Below, piece by piece: positions 26,351 through 36,116 of a DNA stretch of 64,000 nt; within the stretch, counting starts at the first letter, position 1, and each line of letters begins with the position of its first letter. The stretch lies in NCBI RefSeq assembly GCF_900239185.1, contig NZ_OENA01000013.1:60196-124195 (forward strand), read 5' to 3'. The notes beneath the pieces were generated by a model. That model had not been told where the DNA came from. It saw nothing but the letters and a program-made list of their open reading frames with translations, and ran no database searches. The stretch is from Tenacibaculum finnmarkense (GTDB taxonomy: Bacteria; Bacteroidota; Bacteroidia; Flavobacteriales; Flavobacteriaceae). The position numbers and the translations under genes were made by a program.

Positions 26351-27292
26351 ATGATGGCAGAAAAAATTAAATTTTTGATTATAGGTTCAGGACCAGCAGG
26401 ATATACCGCTGCAATATATGCTGCAAGAGCAGACATGAAACCTGTTATGTACACCGGAATGCAAATGGGTGGGCAGTTAACAACGACTACCGAAGTTGAT
26501 AATTTCCCAGGATATGCTAACGGAACCGACGGAACTGCAATGATGAACGATTTGCAAAAACAAGCAGAACGTTTTGGAACTGACGTTCGTTTTGGAATGG
26601 TTACAAAGGTTGATTTGAGTACCGAAGTAGGAGGAATCCACAAAGTAATTGTCGATGAATCTATTGAAATAGAGGCGGAAACAATTATTATATCAACAGG
26701 GGCAACCGCTAAATATTTAGGGTTAGAAAGTGAACAACGCCTAATTGGAGGAGGAGTTTCGGCGTGTGCTACCTGTGATGGTTTTTTCTATAAAGGACAA
26801 GATGTCGTGGTTGTAGGGGCTGGTGATACTGCTGCCGAAGAAGCAACTTATTTAGCAAATATTTGTAATAAAGTGACCTTATTGGTTCGAAAAGATTACA
26901 TGAAAGCCTCAAAAGCAATGCAACATCGTGTAAGTAAAACGGCAAATATTGAAGTATTATACAATACCGAAATCGATGAGGTTTTAGGCGATAATGTTGT
27001 TGAAGGAGTTCGTGCGATTAACAACCAAACCAAGCAGACAACTCAAATTTCGGTAACAGGTGTTTTTATCGCTATTGGACACAAACCAAATTCTGATTTA
27101 TTTAAAGATGTTTTAGATATGGACGAAGTTGGCTATTTAATTACCAAAGGAAAATCGACTAAAACCAATTTACCAGGTGTTTTTGCAGCGGGTGATATTC
27201 AAGATAAAGAATACCGACAAGCAGTAACAGCAGCAGGTTCAGGATGTATGGCAGCCCTAGATGCTGAGCGTTATTTAGGTGCTTTAGAATAA
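26351..27292 (+). CDS. trxB: Thioredoxin-disulfide reductase
   Basis: It reduces thioredoxin with NADPH via FAD (EC 1.8.1.9). The 313-aa protein has the FAD-binding IIGSGPAGYTAAIYAARA (about 10-27), the redox-active motif CATC (Cys139, Cys142), the NADPH-binding VVVVGAGDTAAEEA, and the C-terminal GVFAAGDIQDKEYRQAVTAAGSG. Two Met codons start the protein (26351 and 26354); either could be used. It is monocistronic and ends at a strong hairpin. Confidence 0.95.
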   Translation: MMAEKIKFLIIGSGPAGYTAAIYAARADMKPVMYTGMQMGGQLTTTTEVDNFPGYANGTDGTAMMNDLQKQAERFGTDVRFGMVTKVDLSTEVGGIHKVIVDESIEIEAETIIISTGATAKYLGLESEQRLIGGGVSACATCDGFFYKGQDVVVVGAGDTAAEEATYLANICNKVTLLVRKDYMKASKAMQHRVSKTANIEVLYNTEIDEVLGDNVVEGVRAINNQTKQTTQISVTGVFIAIGHKPNSDLFKDVLDMDEVGYLITKGKSTKTNLPGVFAAGDIQDKEYRQAVTAAGSGCMAALDAERYLGALE

Positions 27293-27316
27293 AATAGGAG
27301 TATCTTTTAAAAATTT

Positions 27317-27352
27317 AAAAGAGCGTTTACATAGTTGTAAACGCTCTTTTTT
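27317..27352 (+). terminator. Terminator of trxB
   Basis: GAGCGTTTAC pairs with GTAAACGCTC, followed by six T. Confidence 0.85.
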
Positions 27353-27377
27353 GTTAGGTATTTTACCAGAAATATTT

Positions 27378-27472
27378 TGGGCGTTACCCAAGGGTCGCGC
27401 TTTCGCTACTCGCTTTTTTTGTTTGAAAAAAACAAAAAAGAGCTCAAACAAACCGCTCTATCGCTAACGCAA
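27378..27472 (-). repeat. Relative of the family-1 repeat, copy D
   Basis: It shares the central CTCGC-T-run, A-run GAGCTCAAACAAA core with family 1, but the ends differ (GGGCGTTACCCAAGGGTCGC on the left and CGCTCTATCGCTAACGC on the right). It lies between convergent genes (trxB and the 281-aa gene). Confidence 0.65.
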
Positions 27473-27505
27473 AGCCAATAACTCTCTAAAAAAACAGAAA
27501 TTCTA

Positions 27506-28351
27506 TTATTCTTTAGCATTAAAATCATCCCAATACTTTGAAAGGTAGGTATTTATTTTATCAAAATCATTTTTATCAAAAATACTATTAAGCGCTTCGA
27601 TATATTCAAAAAATTCACTCAAATAATCTTCTTTTGAGGCATTTAAACTTGGCGAATAACAGCTGTCACTATCTAAAGCATATTTAAATTCTTCTATTAA
27701 TTTTTCAAGAAATAAGGGTTTATTTTCTTGAATATAATCAGAAAAACCATCCTCTAAGAAATCTTCAAATTGTTCACTTCCATGTTGCCCGCAGCAGGTT
27801 ATTAATCGAGCAATTGCCAGGGTACAAGTTTCTTCGTTCCATCGGTATTTTTCAATAAGTTCTTCGATGTCGCCACCTTGATTTACTTCGTGGTCTAAAT
27901 CGCAGGTTCTTAAAAAATAGATATATTCAGGCATCCATTTTTTATCTTTAGTAACTAACGATAAAATAGCTTGTGTTCCTAGCGGATTTTCGCAATCTTC
28001 CCAAATTCTCGAATCATATTCGCCGTGGTCAGTTGCTTGAAGATATGTAATTGTTGCCGATGTTAAAGCACTGTATTTTGACACTTCATTAAAAAGTGTT
28101 TTTTCATCAGTAAATAATATTTTTTGTGTATCAATATTATTATTTTCATCGATTAAACCAATGCTATAATTAAATTGATATATTTTATGTTTCTTTTTTA
28201 AAGAAATAATTAATGCCGTTAATTCAGATAAAATAGTAGCGATATCATTTTCACTGATTACTGCTGTATTTGATTTTTTATCAAAAATAAATTGACCTTT
28301 TAGCTTAGCGATATCATTTATTTGATAACTTATTTTAAACATAGTTTTCAT
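27506..28351 (-). CDS. Hypothetical protein, 281 aa
   Basis: The family is not recognised. The product is an acidic soluble protein with no signal peptide. A β-rich N-terminal half (about 1-105) precedes a helical half containing conserved-looking blocks DLDHEVNQGGDIEELIEKY and ITCCGQHGSEQFEDFL (Cys-Cys-Gly-Gln-His). These blocks recall the large Bacteroidota HEAT-like/metal-binding hypotheticals, but I cannot name one. It follows the M14 carboxypeptidase gene by 15 bp on the same strand, so the two are probably co-transcribed. Confidence 0.65.
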   Translation of the reverse strand: MKTMFKISYQINDIAKLKGQFIFDKKSNTAVISENDIATILSELTALIISLKKKHKIYQFNYSIGLIDENNNIDTQKILFTDEKTLFNEVSKYSALTSATITYLQATDHGEYDSRIWEDCENPLGTQAILSLVTKDKKWMPEYIYFLRTCDLDHEVNQGGDIEELIEKYRWNEETCTLAIARLITCCGQHGSEQFEDFLEDGFSDYIQENKPLFLEKLIEEFKYALDSDSCYSPSLNASKEDYLSEFFEYIEALNSIFDKNDFDKINTYLSKYWDDFNAKE

Positions 28352-28366
28352 AGTTTTTTAACGGTT

Positions 28367-29509
28367 TTAATTTTTACACCCTAGTAAAAATCCTTCTAAC
28401 GCTGTTAAAAAAGAAGCACCTAAAGCTTCTGAACGTTCATCAGACCATTGTTTTGTTGGTTCAACAACATCGTCATTATCTTTAAAAGGCATTTCTAAGG
28501 TAAAAGAAAGTGCTTTAAAAAGTTCACCAATTTGATAAGAACAAACCGCTAAATTTGCCATATTAGGTTCGCTATCTTCATATTTATGCACATCTTGAAA
28601 TTCTGGAGTTACCGACATCCATTCATTTTTAAAACGAATTTCTTCTGATAAAATTTTATCAGTAACACTAGGAATTCCTCTTAAACTGGTTACAAAATTA
28701 TAAGGAATTGCTTCATCGCCATGAACATCTAATAGAAAATCAACACCTGTTTCTTGCATTTTTTGTTTGCAATAAAAAACCTCTGGCTCAGTAGCTTTAT
28801 TGGGGTTTTCCCAAACTCTATTATAATTAATTCCTAAGGTGTTTACACGTAAATTTCCTGCAATACTTCCATCAATATTCATGTTCGGAATGATATAAAA
28901 ACAGCAGGTTTCTAGTAGTGTATCAATGGTAGTATCTTCTAAAATATTTTCAGCAATAAAACGATTTACAATCCCGTTGATAAACCATTCCGCCATACTC
29001 TCACCAGGATGCTGACGTGCAATAATCCAGATGTTTTTCTTGGTATCGCTAGGGGTTCCAAATTGTAAAAGTTCTATAGGTTTTTTATTGATAGTTTCGC
29101 CTAAAATATTAGTTGTACACAAGTTACTTTTACTTGCTGTTGCTACTAAATTAAGATGTTGCTCGTAGGTAAATGGCGTAAAATAAGCGAAATTTACTTC
29201 GTTTTGCACAGGGGTAATACTAAAGTAAAGTTTACCATTTTTATACTCGGTGTTTTGTAAACGAAACCAATTTTTAGCATCGTAAGAAGCGTTTGTTTTG
29301 TAATTTTCCCAACCATCGGCAAAGGCACTTTCACTAGCGTTTTCAATACAAAAAGTATAGGTTTCTCCTATGGTAATATCGGTAATTTTAAAATTAAACC
29401 ATTGAAAAAAATGAGAATTGGTATCTTTTCTAATGTTTAATTGTGCGCTATTTTGTTGCTGTGATATTAGGGTAATATTACCAGCATCAAAGTTTGTTGT
29501 AATTTGCAT
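28367..29509 (-). CDS. M14 zinc carboxypeptidase, cytosolic carboxypeptidase (CCP)-like
   Basis: This 380-aa protein has an N-terminal β-sandwich (about 1-120) typical of CCP-like M14 enzymes, then the catalytic domain. The zinc ligands are the His and Glu of RQHPGESMAEW (about 164-174) and the His of LLDVHGDEAIPYNF; NMNIDGSIAGNLRVNTLGINYNR carries the substrate-binding Arg/Asn/Tyr set; a late glutamate (FTLEMPF) fits the catalytic base. No signal peptide, so cytoplasmic. Bacterial CCP-like enzymes remove C-terminal acidic residues or process peptides; the substrate here is unknown. Confidence 0.87.
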   Translation of the reverse strand: MQITTNFDAGNITLISQQQNSAQLNIRKDTNSHFFQWFNFKITDITIGETYTFCIENASESAFADGWENYKTNASYDAKNWFRLQNTEYKNGKLYFSITPVQNEVNFAYFTPFTYEQHLNLVATASKSNLCTTNILGETINKKPIELLQFGTPSDTKKNIWIIARQHPGESMAEWFINGIVNRFIAENILEDTTIDTLLETCCFYIIPNMNIDGSIAGNLRVNTLGINYNRVWENPNKATEPEVFYCKQKMQETGVDFLLDVHGDEAIPYNFVTSLRGIPSVTDKILSEEIRFKNEWMSVTPEFQDVHKYEDSEPNMANLAVCSYQIGELFKALSFTLEMPFKDNDDVVEPTKQWSDERSEALGASFLTALEGFLLGCKN

Positions 29510-29577
29510 AATGTTTATTTTATTTTGATGAAATTTTAAATAGTATAGCTGTGGTAGCTAAATAACGAAGCGTTTTT

Positions 29578-29604
29578 CAAAGGTAAAGAATACGATTAAA
29601 TTTG
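29578..29604. promoter_or_regulatory. Divergent -7 boxes (M14 gene / TonB receptor)
   Basis: Minus-strand TACCTTTG (29578-29585) faces the M14 gene and plus-strand TAAATTTG (29597-29604) faces the TonB-receptor gene, both matching TAnnTTTG. Confidence 0.5.
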
Positions 29605-29712
29605 TAAGAGATAAAAATAGATACTTTATTTTCTATGGCTTATTTTTAGGTGTCATTTTACCTTAATTTACGCAATAGTATGTATTTTAGCTAGCTGTAA
29701 ATCAGCTTATTT

Positions 29713-32124
29713 ATGAAAAATATATGTTTATTGTTTGTAGTTTTTTTGCATTCTTTACTTGTGGTAAGTCAGAATGATGATCAAAATGGTGTTATTTCAG
29801 GAAAAATAATTGATGCTAAAACAAGGGATGTTCTTCCTTTTGTAAATGTATTGGTTTATGGAACTACAAAAGGAGTTGTTTCTGATGAAAACGGTGCGTT
29901 TAAAATAGCTAATATTCCTTTAGGATATAATAAAATACAAGTATCCTTTATTGGTTATCAAACGTTAATTTCTGATGAATATTTAGTAACAAATGATAAT
30001 ATCCCGTTTGTAACTATTGAGTTAAAAGAAAGTGAGACTACTTTAAACGAAGTTGAGGTAAAGGCTAATTTGTTTAAAAAATCGGTACAAAGTCCGTTGT
30101 CTTTACAATCTTTAGGAGTTGCAGAAATTGAAAAAAATCCTGGAGGAAATAGAGATATTTTAAAAGTTATTCAATCGTTTCCTGGTGTTGCTTCTAATCC
30201 TGGGTTTCGAAATGATATTATAATTAGAGGAGGCGCAACATCTGAAAATAAATTTTATTTAGATGGCATTGAAGTTCCTGTAATTAATCATTTTCAAACA
30301 CAAGGCGCAACTGGTGGACCTGTAGGAATTATGAATGCAGATTTAATCCGTAAGGTTGATTTTTATTCGAGTGCTTTTCCTGCGAATAGAGGAAATACGT
30401 TAAGTTCGGTTATCGAATTTACACAAAAACGAGGGAATCCAACTGCTTTAAATACAAGAGCTACTTTAGGAACTTCTGATGCAGGAATTACTTTAGATGG
30501 TCCTTTAGGTGATAATACTACTTTTATGTTGTCTGTTCGTCAATCATATTTGCAGTTTTTATTCAAGCTGATAAAATTACCTTTTTTACCAACTTATAAC
30601 GATTTTCAGTTAAATGTAAAATCGCAATTATCAAAAAATAGTGAATTATCAATAATTGCTTTAGGAGCAATCGATAATTTTAAATTGAATGAATCTGTAA
30701 ATGATGATATAACAGATCAAGATATTTTAAAAAGAAATACTATTGTTTTAAATACTGTTCCTGTAAATAGTCAATGGAATTATACGGTTGGTGCGAGTTA
30801 TAAGTATTTTGCTGAAAACTCGACACATTTAGTCGTTTTAAGTAGAAATGAGCTGAAAAACACTGCTGAAAAATATTTTTTGAATCAAGAAGTAGCAGCA
30901 AATTTATTGTTAAATTATAGTTCTAAAGAAATAGAAACTAAGTTTCGATATGAAAATAATTTTAGCACTTCAAATAATTATAAAGTCAATATAGGTACAA
31001 ACATAGAAACGGCTACTTATTTAAATAATACGTATCGAAAAGTGGCAAATTCTCAAGCAGTTTTTGAAGATACTTTTAATTCGGATATCAATTTTATTAA
31101 ATATGGTGTTTTTGGGCAGGTATCAAAAGAATATTTAAAGAATAAATTAGGTGTTTCCTTCGGATTTAGAATTGATGGTGTTGATTATAATAAAAAAATG
31201 AAAAATTCATTCAATCAATTTTCGCCAAGATTTTCATTAAATTATAGCTTAAATGATAAAATGAGTTTAAGTTCATCGGTAGGTCGTTATTATCAAATTC
31301 CATCTTATACCGTTTTAGGATTTAAAGATAACTCAGGAGAATTTATCAATAAAAAAGGATTAAAATATATACAGTCTGACCATTTTGTGAGTGGTTTATC
31401 ATACAAACCAAATACGAACTCTAAAATTACTTTTGAAGGATTTTATAAAGCGTACGATAAGTATCCATTTTCAGTAAGAAATCAAATTAGTTTGGCAAAT
31501 TTAGGAGCTGATTTTGGTGTTGTAGGAAATGAAGAAGTGGTTTCTAATTCAAAAGGACGCGCTTATGGTTTTGAAATATTAGCTCAGAAAAAATCATTTA
31601 ATGGTTTATATGGATTAGCCTCATATACTTTTGTAAGAAGTGAATTTAAAGATGCTTTAGGAAGTTATATTCCTTCTACTTGGGATAATAAACATCTTTT
31701 AACAATAACCGCAGGAAAAAAATTAAAGAAAAATTGGGAAATAGGCGCTAAATTTCGGTTAGTTGGCGCAAGACCTTACACACCTTATGATAGAAATGCT
31801 TCATCATTAAAAACTAATTATGATGTTGTAAATGGAGGTGTTTTAGATTTTTCAAGATTAAATCAAAAACGTTTTGATACCTACACACAATTAGATGCAA
31901 GAGTTGATAAAACATGGTTTTTTAAGAAGATAGCTGTTAACTTATATGTTGATATTCAGAATGTTTACGCTAACAGTGCTAGTGAACAACCTTTTTTATT
32001 ACCGATAGAAGACGCTAACGGACGAGTTACTGATTCAAACGATTCATCAAGATATGTTTTAGAAGAAATAGAAAGTACATCGGGTAATGTTTTACCAAGA
32101 ATTGGAGTGATTGTAGATTTTTAG
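29713..32124 (+). CDS. TonB-dependent receptor with CarboxypepD_reg-like domain
   Basis: This 803-aa outer-membrane receptor has a signal peptide (residues 1-20), a CarboxypepD_reg-like β-sandwich (about 25-115: GVISGKIIDAKTRDVLPFVN), a plug domain (about 120-240: NRDILKVIQSFPGV, DIIIRGGATSENKF, LDGIEVPVINHF) and a β-barrel ending in IVDF with terminal Phe. It should import a bulky substrate with energy from TonB; the substrate is not deducible. A secreted C1 peptidase gene follows 84 bp downstream on the same strand. Confidence 0.9.
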   Translation: MKNICLLFVVFLHSLLVVSQNDDQNGVISGKIIDAKTRDVLPFVNVLVYGTTKGVVSDENGAFKIANIPLGYNKIQVSFIGYQTLISDEYLVTNDNIPFVTIELKESETTLNEVEVKANLFKKSVQSPLSLQSLGVAEIEKNPGGNRDILKVIQSFPGVASNPGFRNDIIIRGGATSENKFYLDGIEVPVINHFQTQGATGGPVGIMNADLIRKVDFYSSAFPANRGNTLSSVIEFTQKRGNPTALNTRATLGTSDAGITLDGPLGDNTTFMLSVRQSYLQFLFKLIKLPFLPTYNDFQLNVKSQLSKNSELSIIALGAIDNFKLNESVNDDITDQDILKRNTIVLNTVPVNSQWNYTVGASYKYFAENSTHLVVLSRNELKNTAEKYFLNQEVAANLLLNYSSKEIETKFRYENNFSTSNNYKVNIGTNIETATYLNNTYRKVANSQAVFEDTFNSDINFIKYGVFGQVSKEYLKNKLGVSFGFRIDGVDYNKKMKNSFNQFSPRFSLNYSLNDKMSLSSSVGRYYQIPSYTVLGFKDNSGEFINKKGLKYIQSDHFVSGLSYKPNTNSKITFEGFYKAYDKYPFSVRNQISLANLGADFGVVGNEEVVSNSKGRAYGFEILAQKKSFNGLYGLASYTFVRSEFKDALGSYIPSTWDNKHLLTITAGKKLKKNWEIGAKFRLVGARPYTPYDRNASSLKTNYDVVNGGVLDFSRLNQKRFDTYTQLDARVDKTWFFKKIAVNLYVDIQNVYANSASEQPFLLPIEDANGRVTDSNDSSRYVLEEIESTSGNVLPRIGVIVDF

Positions 32125-32208
32125 AAGATTTTTAAATATTTTAACGGTAAAAATGATGTTAAAAATAAGTAAAAATGCTAAATTGCTCGTTAAATTAAAA
32201 TACATCAG

Positions 32209-33324
32209 ATGAAAAACTTGTTTATCGGAGCCGCTTTTGCTTTTTTAAGTATTGGTTCAATTACCGCTCAAAAATATAAATTCAAAACATTAGAAGATAT
32301 AGAAAGCACCCAAGTAAAAAGTCAAGGAAGCACGGGTACTTGTTGGAGTTTTTCAACAACATCGTTTTTAGAGTCGGAAGTAATACGATTAACAGGTAAA
32401 AATATTGATTTATCAGAAATGTACACGGTTCGTAACACCTATTCTGAGAAGGCAAATAATTATTTATACCGTCAAGGGAAAGCACAATTTAGCGAAGGTG
32501 GTTTGGCACATGATGTTATCAATTCAGTAGCAAATTACGGGCTAGCTCCTGAGCAGGTTTTTTCAGGCTTAGATGCTGGGCAAAATAGGCATAATCATGC
32601 TGAGGTAGTTGCGGTTTTAAAATCGATGCTAAATGCTTATATTAAAAACCCAGCAAAAGAATTAAGCCCAAAATGGAAACAAGCAACCCAACGTGTTTTA
32701 GATGTTTATTTAGGAGAAAATAAAAAAACATTTAATTTTGATGGCGCTAGTTATACACCAAAAAGCTTTGCAGATCATATTAAAATTAATCCTGAAAATT
32801 ATGTTTCAATAACCTCTTTTCAGCATGCAAAAATGTATGATGAATTTGTATTGAATATTCCTGATAATTTTTCAAACGGTGCTTTTCATAATGTTTCATT
32901 AGATGAATTGGTTGAGGTAACACAAAATGCGATTGAAAAAGGATATACAATTGCATTAGATTGTGATGTTTCTGAGAAAACATTTTCAGCAAAAAATGGT
33001 ATTGCAATTATTCCTGCAAGCAGTTCAGAAAGTGAAAAAGGCTTAACTGAATTAGTTAAAGAAAAGAAAATTACCCCTAGTTTTCGTCAATCAGAATTTG
33101 AAAACTTTAATACTACCGATGATCATTTAATGCACATCGTAGGATTAATGAAAGATCAGAAAGGAAACAAGTATTTTAAAGTTAAAAATTCTTGGGGTTC
33201 GAAAGTAGGAAATAAAGGATATATTTATATGTCTGTTCCTTATTTTAAATTAAAAACAATTTCAGTTTTATTACATAAAGATGGTGTTTCAAAAGGTTTA
33301 AAAAAGAAATTAAACATCAAGTAA
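32209..33324 (+). CDS. Secreted C1 (papain/bleomycin hydrolase-like) peptidase
   Basis: This 371-aa cysteine peptidase has a signal peptide (MKNLFIGAAFAFLSIGSITAQ) and a complete triad: Gln39/Cys45 in QGSTGTCWSFS, His309 in HLMHIVGL, and Asn327 in KVKNSWGSKVGNKGY. The length and the insert between Cys and His resemble aminopeptidase C/bleomycin hydrolase family members, here exported. It probably degrades peptides in the periplasm or outside. Placement just after a TonB receptor suggests linked peptide use, which is inference. Confidence 0.9.
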   Translation: MKNLFIGAAFAFLSIGSITAQKYKFKTLEDIESTQVKSQGSTGTCWSFSTTSFLESEVIRLTGKNIDLSEMYTVRNTYSEKANNYLYRQGKAQFSEGGLAHDVINSVANYGLAPEQVFSGLDAGQNRHNHAEVVAVLKSMLNAYIKNPAKELSPKWKQATQRVLDVYLGENKKTFNFDGASYTPKSFADHIKINPENYVSITSFQHAKMYDEFVLNIPDNFSNGAFHNVSLDELVEVTQNAIEKGYTIALDCDVSEKTFSAKNGIAIIPASSSESEKGLTELVKEKKITPSFRQSEFENFNTTDDHLMHIVGLMKDQKGNKYFKVKNSWGSKVGNKGYIYMSVPYFKLKTISVLLHKDGVSKGLKKKLNIK

Positions 33325-33358
33325 TTCCTCTTTTAAAGAAATTTTTAAAAATACGAGT

Positions 33359-33391
33359 AAAAGCCCAAAGATATTTCTTTGGGTTTTTTTG
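33359..33391 (+). terminator. Terminator of the C1 peptidase gene
   Basis: AAGCCCAAAG pairs with CTTTGGGTTT, followed by a T-run. Confidence 0.85.
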
Positions 33392-33448
33392 TTTTGATAC
33401 TATAAAGTGATAATTGCGTATCTTTCGAGCGTTATAAAATCAATTTAT

Positions 33449-34903
33449 ATGGAAGAAAAAATAAAGCAAGAAAAGCAAGACGAAAGTGTAGCGCAATCTA
33501 AACAAGCAGTTCAAGAAGATGCTAAAGGATTGTGGGAAAGTATTAAAATATTTATGGTAGAATTATTAGATTTTCGCCATGATACCGATCAAGAAGCAAC
33601 CATTGAAGCCATAAAAAATGATATTCCTTTTAAAGGAGCTACTGTTTGGATTTTAATTTGCTCAATATTTGTAGCATCGATTGGGTTAAATGCTAATTCA
33701 ACTGCTGTGGTAATTGGAGCCATGTTAATATCGCCATTAATGGGACCTATTTTAGGTATTGGAATGTCGTTAGCAATTAATGATATTGATACCTTAAAAA
33801 AATCATTGATAAACTTGGCAATTATGATTGTGTTGAGTTTATTAACCGCATTTTTATTCTTCTTTTTGTTTCCTTTAAAAGAAGAAACTTCAGAATTATT
33901 AGGAAGGGTAAAACCCGATATTCGAGATGTGTTAATTGCCTTTTTTGGTGGTTTAGCCTTAATCATCGCTCGAACAAAAAAAGGAACAATAGCATCGGTA
34001 ATATTTGGTGTTGCTATTGCTACCGCTTTAATGCCACCTTTATGTACGGCAGGTTATGGCTTAGCAATTGGTAAATTTGATTACTTTTTTGGAGCAATGT
34101 ATTTATTTACAATTAATACCATTTTTATCGCTTTAGCTACTTTTTTAGTGCTAAAATTATTAGGGTTTACCATGATTCGTTATGTAAATTCTGAAAAGAG
34201 AAAACGAATAGCGCAAGTGGCTTCTTTTATCGGTTTTTTAGTAATGGTGCCCGCTGTGTTTACCTTTGTAAGTGTTTATAAAGAAAGCGTGGTTAAATCA
34301 AATTATGATAAATTTTTAAAAGATGAAATTTTAGCCAATAAAGATTTATGGTTACAAAGAGAAAACATCGATAAAAAGACTAAAAAAATTAATTTATTTT
34401 TTAATGGCGATGTTACCGATGCTACCGAAACTTTTTTAAGAAATGAATTAAAAAGCTATCCTAAATTAGATGTTTACGAATTGGTTGTTAATGAAAATAA
34501 AGCCAGAAGTGTCGATAGAGTTGTTGATGCCTACGATAGGGCAATTGTTGATTTAGATCAAAAAGATAACATTATAAAAGGCTTACAAAAAGAAATTAGC
34601 GATTTAAAAACAACAATTTCAAGTTTAAATAATAATATAGAACAAACCGCTTTAAAGCAAGATGAAAATAGCATTCCTTTTAGTACCATAGCCAAGGAAG
34701 CTAAAATTAGATTCAACGATATTAAAGGAATTAGTTTTTCTAAAAAATTATCTTCGACTGATTTTATTAAAATAGATACGATTCCTGAGTTATCAGTAGT
34801 TTGGAATAAAAAATTAACTGATTCAGTAGTTAAACAGAAAGAAAAAGAACTAAAAAGTTGGATCGAAAAAGAACTGAAATTAAAAGTGGTTCTGATTAAG
34901 TAA
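33449..34903 (+). CDS. DUF389 (TIGR00341-type) membrane protein
   Basis: This 484-aa protein has a charged N-terminal segment, then about six transmembrane helices in the DUF389 domain (SIGLNANSTAVVIGAMLISPLMGPILGIG, GLALIIARTKKGTIASVIFGVAIATALMPPLCTAGYG). A long extramembrane C-terminal part with a coiled coil follows (about 370-420, QKEISDLKTTISSLNNNIEQ). The function is unknown; related proteins are membrane transport candidates. The start is the ATG at 33449 (MEEKIKQEKQ); the 14-residue upstream extension lacks support. Confidence 0.85.
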   Translation: MEEKIKQEKQDESVAQSKQAVQEDAKGLWESIKIFMVELLDFRHDTDQEATIEAIKNDIPFKGATVWILICSIFVASIGLNANSTAVVIGAMLISPLMGPILGIGMSLAINDIDTLKKSLINLAIMIVLSLLTAFLFFFLFPLKEETSELLGRVKPDIRDVLIAFFGGLALIIARTKKGTIASVIFGVAIATALMPPLCTAGYGLAIGKFDYFFGAMYLFTINTIFIALATFLVLKLLGFTMIRYVNSEKRKRIAQVASFIGFLVMVPAVFTFVSVYKESVVKSNYDKFLKDEILANKDLWLQRENIDKKTKKINLFFNGDVTDATETFLRNELKSYPKLDVYELVVNENKARSVDRVVDAYDRAIVDLDQKDNIIKGLQKEISDLKTTISSLNNNIEQTALKQDENSIPFSTIAKEAKIRFNDIKGISFSKKLSSTDFIKIDTIPELSVVWNKKLTDSVVKQKEKELKSWIEKELKLKVVLIK

Positions 34904-35100
34904 TTTTTTTACATCTTATTAATGTTTTCATAATGAATATTCCTATTTTAATTAAAATTTAATAGGAATATTTGCACGTCTAAAAATAACTATTTTGTAT
35001 TGTTTATATTAATTATAAACAGAACTCTTTGCTTATCTTTAAATAAAAATCCCCCTTTTATTTATAAATTTAATTGTACTGTTTTTTAAATAAACAAAGT

Positions 35101-35457
35101 ATGGATAAGAGTATTTTAATAGTAAATAATGATGTAAGTATTTCATCTTTAATAAAAATGATGTTAGCATCAGCAAACACTAATTTTAAAATTAGTACTT
35201 CATATGATGAAACAATAAAAAGTCTTAAAACTAATAAGTATGACCTGATTGTTACTGATGCAGTAATTAAAGGGAGCTTTGTTTTTCAATATTTAGAAGA
35301 TTTAAAAATAATGGCAAGTGAATCGCCTATTGTGGTAATGTCTGAAGTTGATCAAGATAATATCGTTAGTCTTGCAAATAAAATTGGAATTAATGAATTT
35401 ATCTCTTTTCCTTTTACTAAAGTAGATATAGAAAAACGTATTGGTAGGTACTTATGA
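35101..35457 (+). CDS. Stand-alone receiver-domain protein
   Basis: This 118-aa protein is a receiver domain alone. Phospho-acceptor Asp is in LIVTDAVI (about residue 52) and the late Lys/Pro region in ISFPFTK. The usual acidic pair is changed to Asn-Asp (IVNNDVS), so phosphorylation may be altered. The start is the ATG at 35101. The stop overlaps the HEAT gene by four bases (ATGA). As first gene of the receiver-HEAT-glycosyltransferase-YaiO unit it probably controls the polysaccharide machinery by protein contact. Confidence 0.83.
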   Translation: MDKSILIVNNDVSISSLIKMMLASANTNFKISTSYDETIKSLKTNKYDLIVTDAVIKGSFVFQYLEDLKIMASESPIVVMSEVDQDNIVSLANKIGINEFISFPFTKVDIEKRIGRYL

Positions 35458-36116
35458 GTTTAATAAACGCATTGTATATTCTAATAGCCATTTTTATTTT
35501 TGTAATTATTTTAATTTGGTGTTATTTATTTTTATTTGTGACAATAAAGAAGAAGAGAGGTAAAGAAGATATTGTATTTGAAAAAAAAATATTAGAAGGA
35601 ATTATAGCCACTTATTCTAAGGTGGAAATAGAAGAAAGTAATAAACAACTTAAAAAATTTAAAAAGGTCATAAATAAAGATATCAAATATTTATTTAGAG
35701 CTGCAACTATATTTATCAAATTTAACCGTATTGTAAAGTTCTCTAATCTTCAAAATTTTAAAGTTATTTTTGATTATTTAGAAGTGTCTAGCGTTCTAAA
35801 TCAAAAAATAAATAATGAAAAAGGGTATGTAAAAGCTAAAGCAATATGGCTGTCATACGAATTTGAATTATCGGAAAATATAAAAACAATCAATAAATGT
35901 AGAAATGATAAAAATACATTAGTACGTAGGGAGGCACAAGTAGCATTAGTTAGCTTTTTAGGATGGAAAAGTCTAGCGTTTTTTCCTTATGTAAAGCCAT
36001 ATATTTCGTTATGGCAACAAATTAGAATTATTGAAAAATTAGAAGAAAAACCACATGAATTTGATGATATTTATATTCAAAAAGCTTTAGCTTCTGAAAA
36101 TAAAACAATTATATAG
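35454..36116 (+). CDS. Membrane-anchored HEAT-like protein, 5' part of a split gene
   Basis: This 220-aa product has one N-terminal transmembrane helix (about 3-28), a basic linker and α-helical HEAT-like repeats (AKAIWLSYEFELSENIKTI, NTLVRREAQVALVSFLGW). It ends at TAG, but the same reading frame continues without a gap for another 76 codons (36117-36347) with more HEAT-like sequence and no ATG. A single C-to-T change (CAG to TAG) in an original ~297-codon gene explains this. The 5' half may still be made. It overlaps the receiver gene by four bases, so it belongs to the exopolysaccharide operon. Confidence 0.75.
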   Translation: MSLINALYILIAIFIFVIILIWCYLFLFVTIKKKRGKEDIVFEKKILEGIIATYSKVEIEESNKQLKKFKKVINKDIKYLFRAATIFIKFNRIVKFSNLQNFKVIFDYLEVSSVLNQKINNEKGYVKAKAIWLSYEFELSENIKTINKCRNDKNTLVRREAQVALVSFLGWKSLAFFPYVKPYISLWQQIRIIEKLEEKPHEFDDIYIQKALASENKTII

